From Aradus depressus (lineage: Eukaryota > Arthropoda > Insecta > Hemiptera > Aradidae), in assembly GCA_963662175.1 (NCBI GenBank), contig OY759224.1:22825489-22889488 (forward strand): DNA of 64,000 nucleotides. The letters run 5' to 3'. The first letter of the stretch is position 1, and each line of letters opens with the position of its first letter. A program made the translations under genes and the position numbers. Below, one piece after another: positions 12,434 to 24,600 of the stretch. The notes below the pieces were generated by a model, which did no database searches, was not told the origin of the DNA, and worked only from the letters and a program-made list of their open reading frames with translations.

Positions 12434-12489
12434 AGGATGTTGGAAGATTCGTAAATACGTGGGAACATCCAGTAAGAGAAAATATAAAT
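12434..12489 (+). CDS. Micro-exon 6a (module 1), 56 nt, phase 1 to 0
   Basis: The acceptor is tttgttattctcag and the donor gtaagttttgg. In the frame delivered by exon 5a it reads DVGRFVNTWEHPVRENIN after a junction Glu codon, and ends exactly on a codon boundary. That returns the transcript to phase 0, as the next exon (1b at 16808) requires. The module total 36+109+72+93+56 is 366 nt, or 122 codons. It has no Cys but carries a Trp. The next intron holds 3.7 kb of sat1 and sat2. Confidence 0.57.
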
Positions 12490-12555
12490 GTAAGTTTTGG
12501 TTTATTTTTAATTAATTTGTCAAATTTTCAAAATATATATTACTGCATACAATAA

Positions 12556-14457
12556 TAACTATTATGAGTGGCACTATGATTCATTGTAGAGTTCTTATTC
12601 AAATAAGTGTACCCTATGTACCTTCCGAACTGAACACACTAGTAACTGATATTAAGGCTCAATAATTATTATGAGTGGCACTATGTTTCATTGTAGAGTT
12701 CTTATTCAAATAAGTGTACCCTATGTACCTTCCGAACTGAACACACTAGTAACTGATATTAAGGCTCAATAATTATTATGAGTGGCACTATGTTTCATTG
12801 TAGAGTTCTTATTCAAATATGTGTACCCTATGTACCTTCCGAACTGAACACACTAGTAACTGATATTAAGGCTCAATAATTATTATGAGTGGCACTATGT
12901 TTCATTGTAGAGTTCTTATTCAAATATGTGTACCCTATGTACCTTCCGAACTGAACACACTAGTAACTGATATTAAGGCTCAATAATTATTATGAGTGGC
13001 ACTATGTTTCATTGTAGAGTTCTTATTGAAATAAGTGTACCCTATGTACCTTCCGAACTGAACACACTAGTAACTGATATTAAGGCTCAATAATTATTAT
13101 GAGTGGCACTATGTTTCATTGTAGAGTTCTTATTCAAATAAGTGAACCCTATGTACCTTCCGAACTGAACACACTAGTAACTGATATTAAGGCTCAATAA
13201 TTATTATGAGTGGCACTATGTTTCATTGTAGAGTTCTTATTCAAATAAGTGTACCCTATGTACCTTCCGAACTGAACACACTAGTAACTGATATTAAGGC
13301 TCAATAATTATTATGAGTGGCACTATGTTTCATTGTAGAGTTCTTATTCAAATAAGTGTACCCTATGTACCTTCCGAACTGAACACACTAGTAACTGATA
13401 TTAAGGCTCAATAATTATTATGAGTGGCACTATGTTTCATTGTAGAGTTCTTATTCAAATAAGTGTACCCTATGTACCTTCCGAACTGAACACACTAGTA
13501 ACTGATATTAAGGCTCAATAATTATTATGAGTGGCACTATGTTTCATTGTAGAGTTTTTATTCAAATAAGTGTACCCTATGTACCTTCCGAACTGAACAC
13601 ACTAGTAACTGATATTAAGGCTCAATAATTAGGTATTATGAGTGGCACTATGTTTCATTGCAGTGTTCTTATTTAAATAAGTGTACCCTATGTACCTTCC
13701 ATACTGAACACACTAGTAACTGATATTAAGGCTCAATAATTAGGTATTATGAGTGGCACTATGTTTCATTGCAGTGTTCTTATTTAAATAAGTGTACCCT
13801 ATGTACCTTCCATACTGAACACACTAGTAACTGATATAAGGGCTCAATAATTATCATGAGTGGCACTATGTTTCTTTGTAGAGTTCTTATTCAAATATGT
13901 GTACCCTATGTACCTTCCGAACTGAACACACTAGTAACTGATATTAAGGCTCAATAATTATTATAAGTGGCACTATGTTTCATTGTAGAGTTCTTATTCA
14001 AATAAGTGTACCCTATGTACCTTCCGAACTGAACACACTAGTAACTGATATTAAGGCTCAATAATTAGGTATTATGAGTGGCACTATGTTTCATTGCAGT
14101 GTTCTTATTTAAATAAGTGTACCCTATGTCCCTTCCATACTGAACACACTAGTAACTGATATTAAGGCTCAATAATTATCATGAGTGGCACTATGTTTCT
14201 TTGTAGAGTTCTTATTCAAATATGTGTACCCTATGTACCTTCCGAACTGAACACACTAGTAACTGATATTAAGGCTCAATAATTATTATAAGTGGCACTA
14301 TGTTTCATTGTAGAGTTCTTATTCAAATAAGTGTACCCTATGTACCTTCCGTACTGAACGCACTAGTAACTGATATTAAGGCTCCAAAATTAGGTATTAA
14401 GAGTGGTAGTATGTTTCATTGTAGAGTTCTTATTCAAACAAGTGTACCCTATGGATC
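12556..14457. repeat. Satellite sat1, array B (about 18 units of 107 bp)
   Basis: Same 107-bp family as 1-7244, starting near ataactattatgagtggc and ending in a broken unit at accctatggatctat. Most units are the ttattcaaataag / ccgaactgaac subtype. From 13620 a short higher-order pattern appears, with aattaggtattatg, gcagtgttcttattta and caaatatgtgtacc variants recurring. It sits in the intron between module 1 and module 2, directly before sat2, the same order as in module 1. Confidence 0.96.
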
Positions 14458-16257
14458 TATACGAAGTAAAGGGGAAGTTATGTAGTCGGTCTAACATTTT
14501 ATGTCGATACATTCACTAATACGGCAGTTACTGTACTTACCTAGCTAAGCGAAGTATAGGGGAAGTTATGTAGTCGGTCTAACAATTTATGTCGATACAT
14601 TCATTACAACGGCAATTACTGTACTTACCTAGCTATACGAAGTATAGGGAAAGTTATGTAGTCGGTCTAACATTTTATGTCGATACATTCATTACATCGG
14701 CAGTTACTGTATTTACCTAGCTAAGCGAAGTATAGGGGAAGTTATGTAGTCGGTCTAACAATTTATGTCGATACATTCATTAGAACGGCAATTACTGTAC
14801 TTACCTAGCTATACGAAGTATAGGGAAAGTTATGTAGTCGGTCTAACATTTTATGTCGATACATTCATTACATCGGCAGTTACTGCACTTACCTAGCTAT
14901 GCGAAGTATAGGGGAAGTTATGTAGTCGGTCTAATATTTTATGTCGATACATTCATTACAACGGCAGTTACTGTACTTACCCAGCTATACGAAGTATAGG
15001 GGAAGTTATGTAGTCGGTCTAACATTTTATGTCGATACATTCATTACAACGGCAGTTACTGTACTTACCCAGCTATACGAAGTATAGGGGAAGTTATGTA
15101 GTCGGTCTAACATTTTATGTCGATACATTCATTACAACGGCAGTTACTGTACTTACCTAGCTAAGCGAAGTATAGGGGAAGTTATGTAGTCGGTCTAACA
15201 ATTTATGTCGATACATTCATTACAACGGCAATTACTGTACTTACCTAGCTATACGAAGTATAGGGAAAGTTATGTAGTCGGTCTAACATTTTATGTCGAT
15301 ACATTCATTACAACGGCAATTACTGTACTTACCTAGCTAAGCGAAGTATAGGGGAAGTTATGTAGTCGGTCTAACATTTTATGTCGATACATTCATTACA
15401 ACGGCAGTTACTGTACTTACCCAGCTATACGAAGTATAGGGGAAGTTATGTAGTCGGTCTAACATTTTATGTCGATACATTCATTACAACGACAGTTACT
15501 GTACTTACCTAGCTAAGCGAAGTATAGGGGAAGTTATGTAGTCGGTCTAACAATTTATGTCGATACATTCATTACAACGGCAATTACTGTACTTACCTAG
15601 CTATACGAAGTATAGGGAAAGTTATGTAGTCGGTCTAACATTTTATGTCGAATCATTCATTACAACTGCAGTTACTGTACTTACCTAGCTATAAGAAGTA
15701 TAGGGAAAGTTATGTAGTCGGTCTAACATTTTATGTCGAATCATTCATTACAACTGCAGTTACTGTACTTACCTAGCTATACGAAGTATAGGGAAAGTTA
15801 TATAGTCGGTCTAACATTTTATGTCGAATCATTCATTACAACTGCAGTTACTGTACTTACCTAGCTTTACGAAGTATAGGGGAAGTTATGTAGTCGGTCT
15901 AACATTTTATGTCGATACATTCATTACAACGGCAGTTACTGTACTTACCCAGCTATACGTAGTATAGGGAAAGTTATGTAGTCGGTCTAACATTTTATGT
16001 CGAATCATTCATTACAACTGTAGTTACTGTACTTACCCAGCTATACGAAGTGTAGGGAAAGTTATGTAGTCGGTCTAACATTTTATGTCGAATCATTCAT
16101 TACAACTGCAGTTACTGTACTTACCTAGCTATACGAAGTATAGGGAAAGTTATGTAGTCGGTCTAACATTTTATGTCGATATATTCATTACAACGGCAAT
16201 TACTGTACTTACCCAGCTATACGAAGTATAGGGGAAGTTATATAGTCGGTCTAACAT
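14458..16257. repeat. Satellite sat2 array, 88-bp unit (about 20 copies)
   Basis: Tandem period of 88 bp, seen for example in tagtcggtct at 14483 and 14571. Each unit carries gtcgatacattcatta, gcagttactgtacttacc and agctatacgaagtatagggg. Variants (ctaagcgaag, cgaatcattc, ggcaattactg) show unit exchange. Pieces of the same sequence occur singly at 7245 and in interspersed repeats near 29800 and 60940, which suggests the satellite grew out of one end of an interspersed element. Confidence 0.96.
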
Positions 16258-16807
16258 GCGGAATTTTCAATGGAAATTCATGTTTTCCGACCTCTATATT
16301 CCAAATATGAAAAAACATAGTTTCTGTGTGCACGATACTTCCCGATATAATGAATGTATTGACGCGAAATTTTTTATTTAAAATCAAAACCCAAAACGTT
16401 ATCGCCTGAAGGAAAGGGGTTTTGGGGCGGGGGCTCAATTCAAAACGTAATAACTTCCGATGTAATGAATTTATCGACACAAAATTTATAATGATGATTT
16501 AGTAGCCTCTGTGTAAAGCAACTGTTGAATATTAGCACAAACGGTCGAATGGGAGAGACAAGTTAATTGATTAATTCGTTCTGGCTAAGTACATTGTTGG
16601 CGATTCACAGATTTTGTTAAATATTTGGAATCTAGAGGTTTGACACATTAAATTCCGTTGAAAATTCCCCAAATGTGTGACTGATTACATACCTTCCCCT
16701 ATACTTAGTTTAGCTGGGGAAGTAAAATAATTTATTCATTATGTATTTAATATATCACAAGTATTTAAAATAAATGTTACTAATAAATTTTTTTATGAAC
16801 ATTTCAG
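16258..16807. repeat. Interspersed repeat remnant and intron before exon 1b
   Basis: 16258-16735 contains pieces (aatttcatg, ccgacctctat, cgatgtaatgaat, agctggggaagtaaaa) of the same interspersed family as 29424-29820 and 60940-61260, mostly in the opposite sense. From 16730 the sequence aligns with 7360-7435 of module 1. No coding content is seen. Confidence 0.6.
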
Positions 16808-16843
16808 GAATTTCTCCTCTGTTGTTTGAATAAGGCTAACCTT
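16808..16843 (+). CDS. Micro-exon 1b (module 2), 36 nt, phase 0 to 0
   Basis: Paralogue of 7436-7471 with the same length, acceptor (gaacatttcag) and donor (gtaagtatatt). Frame 0 reads EFLLCCLNKANL; the other two frames contain stops. It carries two adjacent Cys where exon 1a has Cys-Tyr. It follows exon 6a in phase 0 and leads in phase 0 to exon 3b, so the two modules can be read as one continuous transcript. Confidence 0.62.
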
Positions 16844-17510
16844 GTAAGTATATTATTTTACAAACTGAATTTTGTATACACACGGTATGTTTCATAATAT
16901 CCTCACGCCGTTTTTTTTTCTTAATAGAATTTGTTTTTGTTGTTGTTCAGGTTTAGTTTTGTTTTTTGCTATGTAATATATTTTCGAATGAACTCAACAA
17001 AGAAACATTTATAACACAAAACAATTATTTTTCGTTTATTTCGAATCAGACTACATCATTTTCACTTTTATGAAGGGAATAAGTCGTCAGGGGGTCACCG
17101 ACAATGTATTTCCCCAGTACGAATTAAACAATTAAATTTTCGCACTTCCGCCAAAACCACTTGGGCTAAAAATCAGTTGTGGACCTAAATGAATTGTGGC
17201 CTTTCTGAATCCTCACACTAAACTTTGAGTTGATACATTCATTACATCGGCAGCAATTTGATGTATTGAGTTAAACCCTCCTTTCCTTTGGGCGATTTGG
17301 CTGAAAATTAATAGTTGTTGTCCTTCCAGGGCTCTGGATAAACATATAAAAGTTCGTGTCAGTATATTCATTACATCGGCAGTTATGTTCACAGACACAT
17401 ACATTATTTATTTCATTTTTGGAATCAGGGGATCGGAAAACATTAAATTCTGGTGAAAACTCGACATCGAATTTCATACCTATTACATAAATTCCTCTAT
17501 ACTTTCACAG

Positions 17511-17975
17511 TTGCAAAATAAAATATAGTCTGACTTCTTATAGATTTTATTAATTTTTGCTAGCCTGCATTCGTGGTTGTCCTCATCATCAGGGAATCTG
17601 GTAAAATTATTTTAAAAACAACATAGGTAATTTAAAATTATTGAGAGAAAAAGAAATTATTTAAAATGGTTAATAAATAAAATTTAAAAACTAAAAGCAA
17701 CTTATATAAAACTATTCATAAACAATTTCATTGATGGGGACAGTTTTTTATTCTTTTGAGACTCAGATGGAGAACAGGAACAACATACTGTCCCCATCCA
17801 TGATTTTTCTAATTGTTAAATAGTTTTATATACGCTTATTTTAAGTTTCAAATTTATTTATTTACATATTTTAAATTATTGTTTTTAACATTATTTTACC
17901 ATACTGACTGATGAGGGCAACCTCTATTGCCGAATTGCAAAAATTAATAAAATATGTGAGAGGTCAAACTTTAGA
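17511..17975. mobile_element. Foldback element with nested inner inverted repeat
   Basis: The left arm (gcaaaataaaatatagtctg, ctcatcatcaggg) and right arm (tgatgagggcaacctc, gtgagaggtcaaac) are inverted copies related to the 217-bp foldback at 9805. The loop is longer and carries its own inverted repeat gatggggacagt (17735) and actgtccccatc (17788). The right terminus is eroded. Confidence 0.7.
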
Positions 17976-18421
17976 TAGACTGTACAGCGTAACATGTACT
18001 TTTAGATACACAGGATGTCCAGTAGGTATGTCCAGAAAAATATGAACTTTTACATAGATCCTGTCCAGTATAACATAAACTTTCGGATTAGATGTCCAGC
18101 TACTTACGGATCATCAATATTACAATATAAGTTTGAGTTAAAAATACAAAAAAAGTGTTAGGAACATAGTTTACGAATATATTAGACTTTGGCGGTTAGT
18201 AGGTACTGTAGAAAAGTTTGGACGCCCAAAGGCACCCGCCATTTTCGGCAAGTCGCTTTGACATTCTTTTTTGGCAAAACAATGGTCAGTTATAATTTAC
18301 CAGGGAACATAAGTAAAACTAAAAGTAATGTTAACATCATTTCGTTAAAAAATAAATCAGTAACGAAGGTTATGCATGTTTTCATCCATAACACTATTTT
18401 CTGACTGACAAGCACTACTAG

Positions 18422-19511
18422 CAGTATTGCCAAGTTCTTCCAACAAAATCCCCCTACATTTAAATAATCTCCCCCCCAAAAAAACGCAATAATTTTTTCA
18501 TTGTATAATTTGTTTACTGTTACCAAATTTCGTTTACAAAACGAACTTCTGAAAAATGAGAATAATGAAAAACAATTTTTAAAGGTCCCTACTATTATAT
18601 TATAACAATAATTATAAGTATCAACGAAAAATATATAATTTTAAAATTTAACGGCTTCAATCAAATAATTTATAATAAACTAGTATGTGATGACTAATGC
18701 CAATATATCGTAATATTATGTCTTATTTAATATAAAATAAAATACATTTCTTTATTTAAAAAATGTGACCACTTAGAAAGTGTAAAAATTGGTAGAAATC
18801 TCTATTTTTAAATAGTGAAAAAATTGCTTAAAATTTCGATTTAAAAAAGTATGAAAATTGTTAAAATTTAGGGAAAACGTTATTATATGTTTTTTTTTCC
18901 GATTAGGTACCTAAATGTCATCCGGCAAACTTTCTAAAATTTCAACAATTCCCTCATTTGATTTGTCTAAATACTATATATGATCGTACATATGTTGGGT
19001 CCACAGTTTCAACATATTTGCCTAAAGTTGAAATTTTACACAGGGAATTTCATCGACCTTTAGAGAGTACCCCACCCTATATATATATATATTGGATTAA
19101 GTCCGATTAAATCGAGGAAAATATTAAAATTTTGAAGAAATAAGTTTTTGAAATAATATATAAAATTAAATACCTCCAGAAGCGCCAAAAGATTCAAGAA
19201 ACAAAAATGGAACTCAGGACTCAGGAGGCGACGAATCTGTTGATGGTGTGAATATCGATTTACTCATATCGATCCGAATACCAGTTTCATCGACACCTCG
19301 ACGGAACAGGAAGAGAACCAGTTCTAAATAATATATCGGTGTTCACAAAAGCTTAATTTATTTTTTTTAACAAAAAGAAGAATTCCCCTAAAAAAACCTA
19401 AAAACATTTTTCCATCCGAAAAAAATTTTTAAATATTACTCCCCCTAAATTTACCCCTTTTGAAAAAAATTCCCTAAATCTTGAGAGAAAACCCCGGACT
19501 TGGCAACACTG
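18422..19511. mobile_element. hAT-like insertion, 1090 bp, with empty site in module 1
   Basis: The ends are CAGTATTGCCAAGT and, inverted, CAGTGTTGCCAAGT (13 of 14). It is flanked by 8-bp direct copies actactag (18414-18421) and actactaa (19512-19519). Module 1 has a single actactag at 8105-8112 with matching sequence on both sides, so this is a clean filled versus empty pair. An 8-bp target duplication and CAG...CTG ends are typical of the hAT superfamily. No transposase frame is visible, so it is non-autonomous or decayed. The insertion postdates the module duplication. Confidence 0.88.
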
Positions 19512-19800
19512 ACTACTAACACCTGGACGGTGAATAATATATAAAATGAAGTAGCTACTCTAACGGATAGATTGCGCAAAATTCTCATTGTCAAAAAAGG
19601 AGAACCAGAATTTAAAAACAAAATAGAGACGTCACCTACAGTTGCCTCTGGGAACTGGAAGGTTATCATAATGATTCAGTAAATATCATCTATTACTATT
19701 ATCATTATTAAACGAAAAATAAATAATTTTGTTGAACAGTGTAATTATGTATATGTATGATGTAAATATATTTAATTATATTTATTTTTCTCAATCGTAG

Positions 19801-19909
19801 ATTTCAGAACAAAAACCATTTGATTGGGGTGCATGGGAGACTGATTCTTTGAAACCGAAACGAATTAGTATGAATAAGCAGAAGCAAGTCCGTGATGCAT
19901 GCAAAGATG
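19801..19909 (+). CDS. Micro-exon 3b (module 2), 109 nt, phase 0 to 1
   Basis: The acceptor tttttctcaatcgtag is identical to that of exon 3a; the donor is the textbook gtaagtata. Frame 0 is open for 36 codons plus one base. The peptide includes SEQKPFDWGAWETDSLKP and KRISMNKQKQVRDAC. The W-x-x-W, K-x-ISM-x-K and Cys positions match exon 3a; most other residues differ. The junction codon with exon 4b is an Ala codon. No known domain is recognised. Confidence 0.7.
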
Positions 19910-20118
19910 GTAAGTATATTCGAAGAAATAAATAAGTACTTGAAAACCTTTTTTTTATACGTATGTTTCTATATTTTTCTTTGCAATCTATATACAATGT
20001 ACATAATAAACAAATATGGTAAATATTTACATGAATAAGTGTTTATGTTATATGATGGGAGAAGTCAGCCAGCGCTAGATAGGAACCCTAGAATGTAATT
20101 AAATGTTTAAATTTCACT

Positions 20119-20730
20119 TAGAAGATCTCGAGGCCACCTCCTATTCAGACGCCGAGAAGGATTGTCAAGATGGAATTGAGAGAATAGGACTTGTGCAAAT
20201 GAATTAGGTTGGGATGAAAGTTAATTGTCATTGAAAGGATCGGGATTGGACTAGTTCCTAGACGGTTGGGATATTTAGGTCTTCATGGAATACTTTATTG
20301 GTGACGTAGAAAGGAGCATTTACAATTCGACGGAAAGCTCGGATGCTGTTTATATTGGATTGTTTGGCGGAACCCCATAATTCGAGGCCGTATGTCTGTT
20401 AAGAAATTAGTACGACTAAATAGCACAACATAAGTATTTAACTTTATTTTACTGAGATGGTTTTTCAAACATATGTATAATATACAAATCAAATATAATA
20501 ATAATAACAGATGTTTTAATAAACATCAATGTCCTAACAATGTCCATATGGGGTGAATTATAGTCTTGTAAATTGTCAGTTTGATGGCAGTAGAATGTTT
20601 TGATTTTGTTCCAAGTAGTCAATTTGAACATTTTAAATCTTATGGTTGTTACTTCTACGTAGTAGTCTATACCGTCGATTCAACTCTCGTCGTTCACGTC
20701 ATGTTTCTGGGATCCATGTCAGTAGGCTGT
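20119..20730 (-). pseudogene. Jockey-type RT relic (module 2 copy), interrupted by an insertion
   Basis: The complement of 20395-20265 reads YGLELWGSAKQSNINSIRAF, then RRIVNAPFYVTNKVFHEDLN without a stop. The module 1 copy has a stop at the first Arg of that second piece, so this copy preserves the older state. A further frame (complement of 20220-20110) gives NPSRRLNRRWPRDL, the usual tail of this block. About 135 bp at 20398-20533, absent from module 1, splits the relic. The copy is dead. Confidence 0.72.
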
Positions 20731-20784
20731 ATTGTGAATGTACACATTTCTCTTCATTTAATTTTAAATCATGTTATTTATCAC

Positions 20785-21432
20785 TAGAGACCGGATTTTT
20801 ATGCAAATGCATATTTTGTTTACCACCACATACGACTCAGGAGATCTTTCCGAATCATGCATCTAGGATACCATAGACTAAATGTCTGCATTGCATATTT
20901 TTGCATTTTTAAAATATTGCATAAAATTGCATATTTAATGGATGTTAGCATATATTAAATATTTCGCGTAAAATATCTATATTTTAAAAATCAATTTTTG
21001 AAGGTAAAATGAAGAAGAATAAAAGTTTTACTCAGTCGCTACATTAATTGAAAACGCAAGCCTTGTAAAATTATTGTCATTCGTAAAAACGCATTGCGCT
21101 TTTTAGGTAGTTTCGATAAAAAAAAATTTTAAAGAGAGGCATACCGTTAAATGAAAATCTATTACAATAATTATTAAGTGAGTATTAATGTAAAATATTC
21201 TTAATATAAACAAATAATAATATATCGTGTCTGTTAAATAAAAATACCTTTAGAGTTTTTCTTTGTTTTAATTCAATTTCAATTTTTTACTGCATAAAAT
21301 CGTATATTTCTACATGTTTCAAAGCATATTTTAATATATTATATTGCACACTACTTGCATATTTCAGCATTCTAAACTGCATATTTTAAGACATATTTTA
21401 GCAGTCTTTAGTACATAAAAATCCGGTCTCTA
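20785..21432. mobile_element. hAT-like miniature element, 648 bp
   Basis: The ends are TAGAGACCGGATTTTTATG and the same 19 bases inverted at 21414-21432. It is absent from the aligned intron of module 1 (about 9276). The flanking 8-mers tttatcac and catattac agree at only 5 of 8, so the target duplication is eroded or my ends are off by a base or two. The interior repeats gcatattttgcat-like motifs and has no frame. It is a second insertion after the module duplication. Confidence 0.75.
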
Positions 21433-21475
21433 CATATTACCAAGCAGTTTTAATAATAGCACATATTTTTTTTAG

Positions 21476-21556
21476 CTGAAGATCTTGAAAAGGATTCCAC
21501 TGCAGAACGAGCCGCTAAAATTGTAAAATGCATATCAACAGAAGTATTGAAAGATG
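21476..21556 (+). CDS. Micro-exon 4b (module 2), 81 nt, phase 1 to 1
   Basis: The acceptor is acatattttttttag and the donor gtaagaatttat, the same as exon 4a. In the frame from exon 3b it is open, with EDLEKDSTAERAAKIVKCIS and a downstream TEVLKD, and it ends one base into a Gly codon. It has one Cys, in V-x-C-I-x-T as in exon 4a. It is three codons longer than 4a. The next intron begins with the sat3 array. If the transcript splices next to 28465, the protein would end Gly-stop. Confidence 0.66.
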
Positions 21557-21635
21557 GTAAGAATTTATATGAAGAAAAAAATTATTAAATGAAAGTTCAT
21601 CTCATATACTAGCTGTGGTTGTTGATGTTGACGGG

Positions 21636-24600
21636 AAAATCACTGTTTTAGTGAGTCAGATGAGTCCTGTAGTAGGAGTGTCTGCTTTCCATGTAAAGCA
21701 TTTTTGTCGTATTAGTATTGCATTAACAAGAACATATACAGTCAAAATCACTGTTTTAGTGAGTCAGATGAGTCCTTTAATAGGAGTGTCTGCTTTCCAA
21801 GTAAAGCATTTTTGTCATATTTGTTTTGGATTAACAAGAACATATACAGTCAAAATCACTGTTTTAGTGAGTCAGATGAGTCCTTTAGTAGGAGTGTCTG
21901 CTTTCCATGTAAAGCATTTTTGTCGTATTAGTATTGGATTAACAAGAACATATACAGTCAAAATCACTTTTTTAGTGAGTCAGATGAATCCTTTAGTAGG
22001 AGTGTCTGCTTTCCATGTAAAGCATTTTTGTCGTATTAGTATTGGATTAACAAGAACATATACAGTCAAAATCACTGTTTTAGTGAGTCAGATGAGTCCT
22101 TTAGTAGGAGTGTCTGCTTTCCATGTAAAGCATTTTTGTCGTATTAGTATTGGATTAACAAGAACATATACAGTCAAAATCACTTTTTTAGTGAGTCAGA
22201 TGAGTCCTTTAGTAGGAGTGTCTGCTTTCCAAGTAAAGCATTTTTGTCATATTTGTTTTGGATTAACAAGAACATATACAGTCAAAATCACTGTTTTAGT
22301 GAGTCAGATGAGTCTTTTAGTAGGAGTGTCTGTTTTCCACGTAAAACATTTTTATCGCATTTGTATTGGATTTCCAAGAACATATACAGTCGAAATCACT
22401 GCTTTATTGAGTGAGATGAGTCCTTTAGTAGGAGTGTCTGCTTTCCATGTAAAGCATTTTTGTCATATTTGTTTTGGATTAACAAGAACATATACAGTCA
22501 AAATCACTGTTTTAGTGAGTCAGATGAGTCCTTTAATAGGAGTGTCTGCTTTCCAAGTAAAGCATTTTTGTCATATTTGTTTTGGATTAACAAGAACATA
22601 TACAGTCAAAATCACTGTTTTAGTGAGTCAGATGAGTCCTTTAGTAGGAGTGTCTGCTTTCCAAGTAAAGCATTTTTGTCATATTTGTTTTGGATTAACA
22701 AGAACATATACAGTCAAAATCACTGTTTTAGTGAGTCAGATGAGTCCTTTAGTAGGAGTGTCTGCTTTCCATGTAATGCATTTTTGTCGTATTTGTATTG
22801 GATTAACAAGAACATATACAGTCAAAATCACTGTTTTAGTGAGTCAGATGAGTCCTTTAGAAGGAGTGACTGCTTTCCAAGTAAAGCATTTTTGTCATAT
22901 TTGTTTTGGATTAACAAGAACATATACAGTCAAAATCACTGTTTTAGTGAGTCAGATGAGTCCTTTAGTAGGAGTGTCTGCTTTCCAAGTAAAGCATTTT
23001 TGTCATATTTGTTTTGGATTAACAAGAACATATACAGTCAAAATCACTGTTTTAGTGAGTCAGATGAGTCCTTTAGTAGGAGTGTCTGCTTTCCAAGTAA
23101 AGCATTTTTGTCATATTTGTTTTGGATTAACAAGAACATATACAGTCAAAATCACTGTTTTAGTGAGTCAGATGAGTCCTTTAGTAGGAGTGTCTGCTTT
23201 CCATGTAATGCATTTTTGTCGTATTTGTATTGGATTAACAAGAACATATACAGTCAAAATCACTGTTTTAGTGAGTCAGATGAGTCCTTTAGAAGGAGTG
23301 ACTGCTTTCCAAGTAAAGCATTTTTGTCATATTTGTTTTGGATTAACAAGAACATATACAGTCAAAATCACTGTTTTAGTGAGTCAGATGAGTCCTTTAG
23401 TAGGAGTGTCTGCTTTCCAAGTAAAGCATTTTTGTCATATTTGTTTTGGATTAACAAGAACATATACAGTCAAAATCACTGTTTTAGTGAGTCAGATGAG
23501 TCCTTTAGTAGGAGTGTCTGCTTTCCATGTAAAGCATTTTTGTCGTATTAGTATTGGATTAACAAGAACATATACAGTCAAAATCACTTTTTTAGTGAGT
23601 CAGATGAGTCCTTTAGTAGGAGTGTCTGCTTTCCATGTAAAGCATTTTTGTCGTATTAGTATTGGATTAACAAGAACATATACAGTCAAAATCACTGTTT
23701 TAGTGAGTCAGATGAGTCCTTTAGAAGGAGTGACTGCTTTCCAAGGAAAGCATTTTTGTCATATTTGTTTTGGATTAACAAGAACATATACATTCAAAAT
23801 CACTGTTTTAGTGAGTCAGATGAGTCCTCTAGTAGGAGTGTCTGCTTTCCATGTAAAGCATTTTTGTCGTATTAGTATTGGATTAACAAGAACATATACA
23901 GTCAAAATCACTGTTTTAGTGAGTCAGATGAGTCCTTTAATAGGAGTGTCTGCTTTCCAAGTAAAGCATTTTTGTCATATTTGTTTTGGATTAACAAGAA
24001 CATATACAGTCAAAATCACTGTTTTAGTGAGTCAGATGAGTCCTTTAGTAGGAGTGTCTGCTTTCCATGTAAAGCATTTTTGTCGTATTAGTATTGGATT
24101 AACAAGAACATATACAGTCAAAATCACTGTTTTAGTGAGTCAGATGAGTCCTTTAATAGGAGTGTCTGCTTTCCAAGTAAAGCATTTTTGTCATATTTGT
24201 TTTGGATTAACAAGAACATATACAGTCAAAATCACTGTTTTAGTGAGTCAGATGAGTCCTTTAGTAGGAGTGTCTGCTTTCCATGTAAAGCATTTTTGTC
24301 GTATTAGTATTGGATTAACAAGAACATATATAGTCAAAATCACTTTTTTAGTGAGTCAGATGAGTCCTTTAGTAGGAGTGTCTGCTTTCCATGTAAAGCA
24401 TTTTTGTCGTATTAGTATTGGATTAACAAGAACATATACAGTCAAAATCACTGTTTTAGTGAGTCAGATGAGTCCTTTAGTAGGAGTGTCTGCTTTCCAT
24501 GTAAAGCATTTTTGTCGTATTAGTATTGGATTAACAAGAACATATACAGTCAAAATCACTTTTTTAGTGAGTCAGAATAGTCCTTTAGTAGGAGTGTCTG

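Larger units (their letters stand above)
16844..19800 (+). other. Intron between exons 1b and 3b, enlarged by insertions
   Basis: About three times longer than its module 1 counterpart. The extra length comes from interspersed repeat DNA at 17180-17510, a foldback element (17511-17975) and a hAT-like insertion (18422-19511). Bases 18180-18421 and 19512-19800 align with module 1. No additional exon fits the phase chain. Confidence 0.7.

Noticed and set aside
14490..16240. loxP-like half sites (tatacgaagtata) in sat2
   Set aside because: Only a short partial match within a satellite unit. No 8-bp spacer and second arm in the right arrangement, and no recombinase.
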